The position numbers and the translations under genes were made by a program. The notes beneath the pieces are model-generated. The model saw only the letters and a list, made by a program, of their open reading frames with translations, was not told where the DNA came from and ran no database searches. Positions 21,902-30,353 of a DNA stretch of 64,000 nt are shown here, in pieces; position 1 is the first letter of the stretch, and every line of letters begins with the position of its first letter. Location: contig JABLTG010000029.1 of the NCBI GenBank assembly GCA_016618085.1, forward strand, positions 62,001-126,000. The letters run 5' to 3'. The DNA comes from Neovahlkampfia damariscottae (Eukaryota > Heterolobosea > Selenaionea > Neovahlkampfiida > Neovahlkampfiidae).

Positions 21902-23366
21902 TTATTTCTTGTGAAGAAACCTTTTTTTAAAAAAATTAATTAATAGTTTATTGATACCTGGTGTGATTTCAATGACTGTATGCAATGGAATTGAAATATC
22001 ACAACATTCTTCAGGTCTTCTACCCATGAAATATGCATATAAAACTCTCGTTACAGCTTGATGACTAATTACAAGTAAATTTCCTCTTCTACGTTCGATC
22101 TCCATAATTATTGGTTCTAATCGATAAATCATATCTTTATAACTCTCTCCTCTTGGATATCTATAATTGAATTTATCTTTTTTTCTTGCAAGAAATTCAT
22201 TTGGCATTTCTTCTTCAATCTGTTTATAAGTCATCCCATCACAAATACCAGCATCAATTTCATCTAATGCTCTCCAATGTTTAAATTGATTTTTACTTTT
22301 TAATTCTATTTTCTCAGAGGTTTCAATTGTTCTTCTCAAGGTACTTGTGAAAACACAAAGATCTTGTGCATTTGACAAATTTTTGACAAAATCAGCAAGC
22401 ACATAGGAATAATTCTTTCCTAAAGAACTTAGTCCTGAATCACCCCCTAACTTATCAAAAGTATTGTACTCACTTTCACCATGTCTAAAAAATCTAAAAA
22501 ATCAATTTTGCTTACCTTGAGAAAAAGATTTTTCTTGGGAGAATATTATTATTCATCACTAATGATGTCATTTTTGATGGTATGTAGCCACGAATATGAT
22601 TTAAAATTACTCTTCTTCCTGCATCGATAACTTGAAGATATGATTTGTCTTCATCATGTTTTTCATCCAACGGTTCATAATATTTGACATATTGTTCAAT
22701 TCTTTTCTTAAAATCATTATAAGCTTCACTATCATCAACACCTGCATAATCTTGACTTTTTACCTTCGCAAAAATGATGTTTAAAAAATTGAAAAAAATA
22801 AACTTTCACACTATTAATGTTTTGTTCCACAATTTTATCATCTTGACAAATTGATTCAATAAAAACAATTCTATGATCTGGTAACTCTTTTTTTGCAAGT
22901 TCATCTAAAATGAATTTTCTCCTTTCTCTTGTTGAATTTGTTCCATCAAAAATACCAACTTGACCTTCATCTTTCACTAAATAGTTTACCATACTTGACT
23001 ATTATTCATTTTTTTTGATCCTTACTCTTCTAATGCTAATAATGCCATTTTTCTTCGAGATTGAAACCCTTCTGTATTTTCTGGATCAAAAAAATTGTGT
23101 TTTTGACCAGATCCTAACTCTTTTCTTCTATATGATCCAATATTGAAAACTTAAAGAAATCAAAATTTGATATTTTTTGTTACCTTTTGTTTTCACACCC
23201 AACCAATTGAAATAACGTGAAAGCAAAGAGGAGATGCTTTTATATTGTTAATTTGGTGGTATTTTTTGTCAAACCTAGATTTTCCTCTTGCTGGTAATCC
23301 AACCATTACAAAAATAAATTTTCTGCTGTCGACTTGAGGAACTGAATATTCTTTTGTTGTATTCAT
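21902..23366 (-). CDS. 6-phosphofructo-2-kinase/fructose-2,6-bisphosphatase
   Basis: Bifunctional enzyme that sets fructose-2,6-bisphosphate levels and so controls glycolysis against gluconeogenesis. Kinase half: FIFVMVGLPARGKSS (Walker A), SRYFNWLGVKT, FNIGSYRRKELG, FFDPEN, FDGTNSTRERR, FIESICQD and the end DAGRRVILNHIRGY. Phosphatase half: FFRHGESEYN (catalytic His), TSTLRRTIETSE, LDEIDAGICDGMTY, RYPRGESYKDMI and LLVISHQAVTRVLYAYF. Both halves keep their catalytic residues. About six introns, for example about 23258-23290. The C-terminus is short (KKRFLHKK), with no regulatory extension. No CCAAT box near the ATG; the inverted duplication begins 50 bp upstream. Confidence 0.92.
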
Positions 23367-23415
23367 TTTTGATTTGTGGAAAATAATTCTCCAACGAAAA
23401 TAAAGTACTCAAAAG

Positions 23416-24136
23416 AAAAGAGAAACGAATTATTTGAAGAGATAAAAAGAATGAAAAACGATGAAGATTGGCATTTCAGGTAAAAAAAAAGAAAAATAAA
23501 AATAAAACAACTTTTCAGAATTGGTGAAAAATATCTCGGAAAAAAACATTATTTAAATCCAATTTATTTAAATAAAGATATTGAAATAAAATCAAATGAA
23601 AATTATAAAAAAAATTTAAAAGAATTATCAGAATTAGTTATTGAATTATATTTAACAAAAAATGAAAAAGAAAAAGAATTAATTATTGAAAAATCAAATA
23701 AAATAATAAATAAACAAACATTTCCAAAGTAAAATTAAATATTTAAATAAAATTAAAAAATTAAGAAATTTGAATCAAATTATTGATATTAGAAAAAAAA
23801 GAAAAATTATTGAAAAAGAAATTGAAAAATTAAAAGAAAAAAAATCAATTTTAGAATTAAATTTTGAATTAAATAATGATTTTATATCAATAATAAATAA
23901 AAATTTAAAAGAAAATAAAAAATCAAATTTTGATAAATTAATTGAAAATAAAGTGAAACAAATTGAATTAAAAATAAAAAAAATTGAAAAAGAAAATATT
24001 GAAATTATAAATTTATGTAATCATTTAGAAGATGAATTTGAAGGTTATATTTCATTTATACATCAAATTGAACTTTTGAATTTTTATTCAATAAATTATT
24101 GATCTTTTTCAATCAAAGGTTGAATGCTTGATTTTT
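23416..24136 (+). repeat. Inverted segmental duplication, copy B (partner 4737-5170)
   Basis: About 721 bp. Similarity starts abruptly in AAAAGAGAAA and ends after GCTTGATTTTT. Only four or five differences from copy A were seen in the shared 5' part and none in the last 230 bp. Contains 289 bp missing from copy A. Confidence 0.9.
23451..24102 (+). CDS. Small coiled-coil protein, full-length copy
   Basis: About 185 residues in three exons (introns about 23479-23518 and 23730-23766). It is Lys/Glu/Ile/Asn-rich, with heptad-like stretches such as IEKEIEKLKEKKSILELNFE. No known domain recognised. The first ATG in frame is 23451 (MKNDEDWHF). It is the longer partner of 4771-5134 and keeps the 84 codons and the second intron missing there. 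It diverges from PFKFB and carries the transporter's last codons as an antisense scrap behind its stop, so it was copied from the 5-kb locus or a close ancestor. Confidence 0.65.
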
Positions 24137-24278
24137 ATTGAATGAAGATTATTGAAATATCAAGAAATAATTCAATTTTTTCGATGGATAGAGATTGGTA
24201 AATATCAGATGAATTAGATACCAATCAACCAATAAAAACATTGATTGGAATTGAAAACACATCTTTCTGTTGTCAACA

Positions 24279-24950
24279 ATGATTATGACAATGGAGCAAA
24301 AAGAAGAATGGTTTGAATTTGATTTCGAAATGAATTTAAAAGTTGTAAAACAAAATGGCAGTTTCACAACAAGTGAAGGTAAAAAAAGATCATTTTAAAA
24401 AAAATCAAGCAATTATTGGCTTATCAAAGAAAGAATTCTCTAAATTATTAGAAAATCAAGACTATCTTGAATATCAAAATAGTTTTGTTGGATTAAAAAA
24501 ATCAAAAATTTCAGGAGAAAAAGAATTTGATGATTGTTTCATCAAGAAAATCATTCAATCTCCTTTACAAGAAATACCTTCCATCATTCAATGGTATTTA
24601 GCATCAGATCAATTAGAATATTTTGCTTTTGAAAAAGTATTCAAAAATCAAGATTTGACTCAATTTTTTGTTATTCCTCCCATCATGAGTGGTCAGTTTT
24701 GTTAATTTCTAAAATTTTGAAATAGAATACATCAAAATCGGAGGGGATATTGAATTATTTGAAATTGATGAATTCAGTTGTAAACAAGTTATGACTACTT
24801 ATATTTATGCTGATTTTTGGGGTTTGTCAGAAATTGATTAACTTTTTTGAAGGTGGATCAATGTTAAGTGAATTAATTTCATCATCTACATCTAAATGTT
24901 TAGATACTGTCCCAAGTGCAGTCAACCAATGGTTGAAAATGAACAAATAA
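24279..24950 (+). CDS. Soluble protein, possible START/VASt-like lipid-binding domain
   Basis: About 190 residues in four exons; the first intron (about 24378-24408) joins TSE to AIIGLSKKEFSKLLENQ. The C-terminal pattern of alternating strands and a last helix (GGDIELFEIDEFSCKQVM, TTYIYADFWGL, then a helix ending VPSAVNQWLKMNK) is what one sees at the end of START-like domains, but I cannot name the family firmly. CCAAT at 24221 and 24229, and ATTGG at 24244-24248, 30 bp before the ATG. Confidence 0.5.
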
Positions 24951-24976
24951 CAACATTAAATTTTTCTAGAGAATGT

Positions 24977-25949
24977 TTATTTTTCTAAAATATCAAATGA
25001 TCTATCAAACTCTATCAACTGTAATTCTTTCATCAGTTGTTCTAGAAATTCATCAGTTTTCGAAAAACTACGAATGGTTGATTGTTTATCATCTGGGAAT
25101 GTTTTAGTAATTTTCAATAACTTACAAGGTGTAATTTGAAGATTTACAATGACATTTTTACATTTTGAATTGTAAAAAGGTAATTCACATGCTGGTGAAA
25201 CTCTCATACTAGATCCTAAAATAATGGTTAAATCAGCTTGTTTTGAAGTGGCGATTGCTTTCGACAATTCTTTTTTTGGAAGTTGTTCTCCAAAAGCTAC
25301 AACTGTATCTCGGAGCATTCCTTTACATATTTCACAATGTCTACCAGTCAAGTGTGTCCAAGGTTCTTCAACAGTACTAGTAACACAATAATTACGAAAG
25401 TGTTCTTTTTCACATTTGATACAATCTTCTTTGTATAAGTTTCCATGTAACTCTGATAAATCATCTCCATTTATACCTGATCTTCGGTGTAATCCATCAC
25501 AATTTGTTGATACAATATGTTTTACAAACCCTTTGTTGATTAATTCTTTGAGTGCATAATGAGCATACGTTGGAAGTGCTTGTTCGACTGATACTGTATT
25601 TTCTATTGTTTTTCCTTGATCTTTTAAAGTCCAAACACCTTTTGGTCCTCTAAATTGTTAAAAATAGAAAATGTAAAAACCTGAAGTCTGGAATCTTGGC
25701 AGACGTTGAAATACCAGCACCAGTATAAACAACAACATGTTTTGATTTTTTAATTAATTTTGTTAATTCTTTCACGTTTTTTTTTAAAGTTGCTTCATCA
25801 TCAAAATGTTCGGTTATTTCTTGTTGTGTCAAGTGAGAAGTTGTGACTTCATCTTTTTCTCCAATGATATCAATTAAGTTTGTTTCTACAGTTTTAACTT
25901 GTTTCATTGAAGATTTGTCATATTGTTGTAAGCAGTCCAAGAGAGACAT
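24977..25949 (-). CDS. Class IV-type sirtuin, stand-alone paralogue
   Basis: About 312 residues in two exons (intron about 25650-25681). NAD-dependent deacylase: GAGISTSAKIPDFRG, GVWTLKDQGK, STNCDGLHRRSGI, catalytic His in LHGNLYKEDC, zinc Cys pairs CIKC and CEICKG, VAFGEQLP, LGSSMRVSPACELPF and VNLQITPC. It is clearly a paralogue of the sirtuin half of the 5.2-7.1 kb gene, but stops at FDRSFDILEK where that gene continues into kelch repeats. Both share the acidic leader EITEHxDxE. ATTGG box at 25991-25995, 42 bp upstream. Confidence 0.88.
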
Positions 25950-26052
25950 TTCTTTTCTGTTTTTTTGTCTGCATTTTTCTCTTTGAATTTATTGGTTGAA
26001 ATATTATTTTTAGAAATGTATTTTTAGAATTGTATTTTTAGATCAAAGTTTA

Positions 26053-26376
26053 TTAATTTTTCATTATTTTTTCGATGTAATTTAATTCAAACAACAAATT
26101 TCTCAATGATTTTTCTTTCATTTCAATTTGTTGTTTCAACACTTGACATTTTGTACCATACTCTTGATATTTTTGATCTTTGAGCATTAATTTATGATTG
26201 CATTGTTTAATTGAATGTTCTACAAAAATTGTTCTTCTTGAAAAATCTTTAACATGGTCCATATAGTTGTCAGTTTGAATGAGAAGTCTTTGAGCAGCTG
26301 TTGAATCAGCAGTAACAAAAGAAATGATGAAAAAGAAGAAAATAAGGTAAACCATCATAATTGACTTCAAATTCAT
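26053..26376 (-). CDS. Small secreted coiled-coil protein
   Basis: About 107 residues from the ATG at 26374-26376 (the longer frame starts with TTG). Signal peptide MNLKSIMMVYLIFFFFIISF followed by VTADS, then a helical body with Cys residues (IKQCNHKLMLKDQ, YGTKCQVLKQQIEMKEKSL). Single exon. No homologue recognised and no CCAAT box close by. Confidence 0.55.
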   Translation of the reverse strand: MNLKSIMMVYLIFFFFIISFVTADSTAAQRLLIQTDNYMDHVKDFSRRTIFVEHSIKQCNHKLMLKDQKYQEYGTKCQVLKQQIEMKEKSLRNLLFELNYIEKIMKN

Positions 26377-26454
26377 TGAAAGGATGAAATAATTTAATTT
26401 GTGGTTGAAATTCAAAATTGTAATTTATTTGGAATTCCATTCATCCTGAAATTT

Positions 26455-27471
26455 CTAATTATATTCCACAGTTAATTCACCTGTTTCTTCATTAAAAAAT
26501 CTATTCTTTCTAGATGATGATGTTATAAATCTTCCCATGATTCCAAAGAATGTTAAGAATCTAAATGCTTGATTATTTCCTTCCACTGATACTACATTTG
26601 GAACAATAAAATCAGCAACAACATCAGCCTCTTCTGCCATAATATTCAATATTTTCTTTGATTTTAAAGTCATATCATCTTTTTTTCCAACCAAAAGATC
26701 AGTAACAACCTTCAAAAAAATAAAGAATTAATCAATAAAATCAAACCATGCCAGGTTGAATGATGTGGATTCCAACATTTGTGTCTTTCATTTGAGTTGC
26801 CAATTGTTTGGTAAAATAGCTCAATCCATATTTACTCGCTCCATAAACAGACAATAAAGGAAAATCTCTTCCATCTGAACCAGCACCTTCAAACATGAAA
26901 ATATGACCACCTTTTTCTTGTTTTTCAAGAACAGGCAATAAATATTTACAACAATACATTGAACCTTTCATATTTACATCAATACAAGATTCAATTACAT
27001 CATCAGGAATATCTTGTAACTTTGAACTACCTTGTGCCATTCCTGCATTATTTATCTGAAAAAAAAGTCAGTGAACAATGAAGAAATATACCCAGACATC
27101 AATAGTTTTAAATTTGTCTTCACAAAATTTAATGAAGTTTTTAACATCATCCGGTTTTGTAACGTCACAAACCATTCCATCTAAATTTTTACTGTTTATG
27201 CTTTCAATTGCTGATGTGATTCCTTTTTGATTTCTGGCACAAATTAATACGTTATGGTTCAATGCTAAGAATTTTTTTGTCATAGCCAAACCAATTCTTT
27301 TGTTTTAAATTTTTTTTTTCTTTTTTACCCTTTTGAACCACCTGTGATGACTATATTTAATGTTTTCTTGTTTTTTAATGAATTCTTGTAGGTTTTAAAG
27401 AAGGACATCAAGTAATAGATCACAACAAGAAAAACCAAAAAAATGATTAAATAAACAAACAAAGACATCAT
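26455..27471 (-). CDS. Membrane-anchored short-chain reductase of the NYC1/NOL (chlorophyll b reductase-like) type
   Basis: Classical SDR in four exons. An N-terminal helix (LFVYLIIFLVFLVVIYYLM) anchors it. NAD(P) motif TGGSKGIGLA, then VCDVTKPDDV, INNAG, the Ser region FMFEGAGSDG and the catalytic YGASKYG, then TNVGIHIIQPGMVVTDLL. The GAGSxG, VYG-SKxGL and TNVGxHxxxPGMVxTDLL stretches match plant NOL/NYC1 more closely than 3-ketosphinganine reductase. With no other sign of photosynthesis, its true substrate is unknown. ATTGG lies 2 bp upstream of the ATG. Confidence 0.75.
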
Positions 27472-27548
27472 CAACCAATAAAAAAAAGTCCGACCAATTT
27501 AATCTCCGGATTCATCCGACAAAAACAGAAATCCCTGTTCATTTATTT

Positions 27549-28468
27549 TTATCCATAAATCCAATCTTTTTCTTTCCTACAAGCTTCTGGATTTATATTT
27601 ATCAAATCCATATCTGATTGAACAGGATTATCATGTTCATCAAAAACACCCCCGACATGAAATTTCATAAATCTTCTTGTTGGAAAAGGTCTTCCACCCC
27701 ATTTAAAACAATGAAAAGAATCATGAGAAATCATTTGATTTTTGACAATTGGATAAAGATATTTTGACAAAAAATCCATGTCACCTCTGTAGCTTTTCCA
27801 ATCATAATTTTTGGATAACTCAATTAAATTTGGTATTTTTGAACGTACTCCACCCCACATTCCACCCTTTGAAATTTAAAAAACATTGAAAAACAAACAT
27901 TAAAAGCGTAGTTATGATTTGGGTGATCTCTCATTGAATGAACAGGTATTCCACTTGCAATCCATTCATCAATAGCTGATTTTTCACGGATATTCAATCT
28001 TGAATCAGAGTCTCTGATGATAAATCTATCAACACTTTTATCTGTTGAAACAAAAAATCTCCAAAACATACCACGAATCGAACCTGTGAAATTTTTATCA
28101 TCCATATATACAATTTCCGCTCCTTTTTCTTTCAATTTCTTGATAATGTGATCTGGTACTGTTTTGTCAACATAAAATCTACAAATCCAATCTGGAAAAA
28201 TTTGTTTTTGTAATTCCACGTTTCTTATTGCTCCAATGGTGTATTTTGGATTATTTCCATATAATCCAAATGATATTATTTTCTTCTCTGGATTTTTTAA
28301 ATTTTTGTGATGCTCCAGCTCCATAGTTTTGTTTGTAAATTTTTTTTCAATATAATAAATCTCTGTTGTTGGGCATGTTTCATTATTTTTTAAAAATATA
28401 TAACCAAGTGATGCTATATAACATAATAAAGTTATTCCAAACAACATTTTAAAAAAAGTTGCTTGCAT
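27549..28468 (-). CDS. Type II membrane glycosyltransferase-like protein
   Basis: About 295 residues in two exons; intron about 27868-27900 joins NHNYAFN to GGMWGGVRSKI. The start is the ATG at 28468, since the frame begins with GTG upstream. N-terminal anchor FKMLFGITLLCYIASLGYIF. The lumenal part has ISFGLYGNNPKYTIGAIRN, WICRFYVD and the Asp-rich FIIRDSDSRL, which looks like the DxD metal site of GT-A transferases, then WWGG-like GGMWGGVR. Exact family not recognised. ATTGG at 28503-28507. Confidence 0.6.
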
Positions 28469-28645
28469 CTCCACTCACAAACAGGAACAACAAACGAATT
28501 TTATTGGATGACTCAATGAGTCGCATTTGAATAAAACAAAAATGGTTAAACAATAAATCTTCTTTTTTGTAGTATAATCAAACCATTTGATTTCAAAGAA
28601 TTAATTGAAAATTAAAAGCGTTGATGTGGTTAATAATAGATTTAT

Positions 28646-29162
28646 TTAAAGAACAGATTGTTCATTTTCATCATCAACTTGTACATCATATTCTGTGCCT
28701 TGAAATTTTGGTGATTTACATTCTTGAACAAAATCAACAATACAAGTCAAAACAGAAATAATTAACATAAAAAATTCAACAATAAGAGCCATTCTCCAAG
28801 CAGCACCACGAACTTCAAATGATAATAAAAATGTCCAGTGTCCAAAAAGTAATAATGAAATAATAAAGTGAGTGAGACCTGACATAGCAAAACTCCAAAT
28901 TGAAACAATAAAACCAAATAATGATATGAAAGGAAGTACTTGACATGGGTACAAGAAAATATAATCAGATGCTGTGTGTGGTTCTAAAAACATGACAAAA
29001 GGTGTGATCTAAAAAATAAAAAAAACAAAATTATTTTACGCATGAAATGACTGAAAATATTAAAGCAAATGCCAACAAAAAAAGTCTACAAATTAAAAAA
29101 ATTTTGTTTTGCTCTTTGAAACGAACAAGAAGACCAACAAAATGTTCTCTAACAGCAGACAT
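28646..29162 (-). CDS. Four-helix membrane protein, not recognised
   Basis: About 162 residues in two exons (intron about 28998-29028 joins VISC to ITPFVMFLEP). Four hydrophobic segments: LFLLAFALIFSVISC, FISLFGFIVSIWSF, HFIISLLLFGHWTFLL and ALIVEFFMLIISVLTCIV. The short charged tail ends DVQVDDENEQSVL. The topology recalls tetraspan vesicle proteins, but no signature is conserved. ATTGG 29183-29187, 20 bp upstream. Confidence 0.6.
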
Positions 29163-29531
29163 GTTTTTTGGTTAGAGTTTTGATTGGATCAAATTTCATG
29201 GAAGAGTCGAATCAATTTGAGAAACTCTTTTCAGTGTTTCATCATTGATTGAGCTGAATAATCGTTATTGAAGCTTTTTTATCTCTAACAGTGTTTTTTT
29301 TCAACCCAAAATCAAACACCAAACATATTTTTCTGCAACATTCGAACATTTAGGAGATTTTTTGCACAGTTTTATTCAATTCAAAAGATCCAGTTAACTT
29401 TTCAAAGTTTTATTCAATTCTAAAAATCCAGCTAACTTTCCAAAACTGGTTCTAAACCACTTTCATTGGTCCATAAATCCTCTTCGATTTTGAAAAAAAC
29501 TCACACCAGTTTTTCACATAACCAATTTCAC
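29163..29531. promoter_or_regulatory. Divergent intergenic region with a 38-bp tandem repeat
   Basis: 369 bp between divergent membrane-protein genes. It holds ATTGG 29183-29187 for the left gene, a two-copy tandem repeat at 29368-29443, ATTGG at 29464-29468 and CCAAT 29522-29526, 5 bp before the right-hand ATG. No coding sequence seen. Confidence 0.5.
29368..29443. repeat. 38-bp imperfect tandem repeat, two copies
   Basis: Copies at 29368-29405 and 29406-29443 are exactly abutting and differ at four positions. Each begins AGTTTTATTCAATTC. Confidence 0.85.
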
Positions 29532-30275
29532 ATGAAGACAATACTATTATTGATAACGTTTATTTATATAATTTCAGCCCAAAATATTATCAAATTTTCA
29601 TCCTCTGATACAGCCTGTGTAGTTGCTTCAAAAGTATCGATTATCACACCAAAATGCTCAAACACAACGATAGGATATACTACAACAATATGTAATTCAA
29701 CACATGTTATGGATAAAATATGCTCAGATAGTTCATGCAATGAGAATTGTTATGAATCAAATTTCCTTGAAATTGATAGGTGTTATCTGGAGCCAGGAAT
29801 TAGAAACTCAGTCCGTTATGGATGTGGTGATTATAAATTTAAAAGAGAAGGATCAACAACAGCTGTTTATTTTTCAGATAAACAATGCTCGAAACCAACT
29901 GGAGAAACAGTAGTTTCAGAAGGTTGTCATCTTGAAAATAAGCAAGCATCACTATTGAGTTGCTCAAGAAGTTTTTTTCATCCTTTAGGTTATTTTTCAA
30001 AAACAACGTATAATGGTACCACATGCACCACCAATGTGGATCAAGTGAAAGAATACCAAAGAGGAGAATGTATCTCTGAAAATAATGTTCATTTTATGAT
30101 TACTGCATGTAATACACAACCAGTAGATCAAATTTTAGTTGTAGTTGTTTCCTTAGGGGCAATACTTATTGGTTGTTTTGGATTTTTTTCAATGTCATTG
30201 TTATTCGCTTTCTTATCATCTAAATTGAGAGGACCTGATGAAGAAGAAGTTGAAGAAGGATACAATGAAATCTAA
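29532..30275 (+). CDS. Cys-rich type I membrane protein, not recognised
   Basis: 247 residues from the ATG at 29532 (the longer frame starts with TTG). Signal peptide MKTILLLITFIYIISAQ, an ectodomain with about 18 Cys and several N-glycosylation sites (CSNTTIG, YNGTTC), one transmembrane helix (ILVVVVSLGAILIGCFGFF) and a short acidic tail (GPDEEEVEEGYNEI). Single exon. CCAAT lies 5 bp before the ATG. Probably a surface protein. Confidence 0.65.
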   Translation: MKTILLLITFIYIISAQNIIKFSSSDTACVVASKVSIITPKCSNTTIGYTTTICNSTHVMDKICSDSSCNENCYESNFLEIDRCYLEPGIRNSVRYGCGDYKFKREGSTTAVYFSDKQCSKPTGETVVSEGCHLENKQASLLSCSRSFFHPLGYFSKTTYNGTTCTTNVDQVKEYQRGECISENNVHFMITACNTQPVDQILVVVVSLGAILIGCFGFFSMSLLFAFLSSKLRGPDEEEVEEGYNEI

Positions 30276-30353
30276 TAAGTAAATGAATTAAAATTTAATT
30301 TTTTTCACATCAGATATTTATCATTTGATTTTCTGTTTTCGCCAATCAAAATC

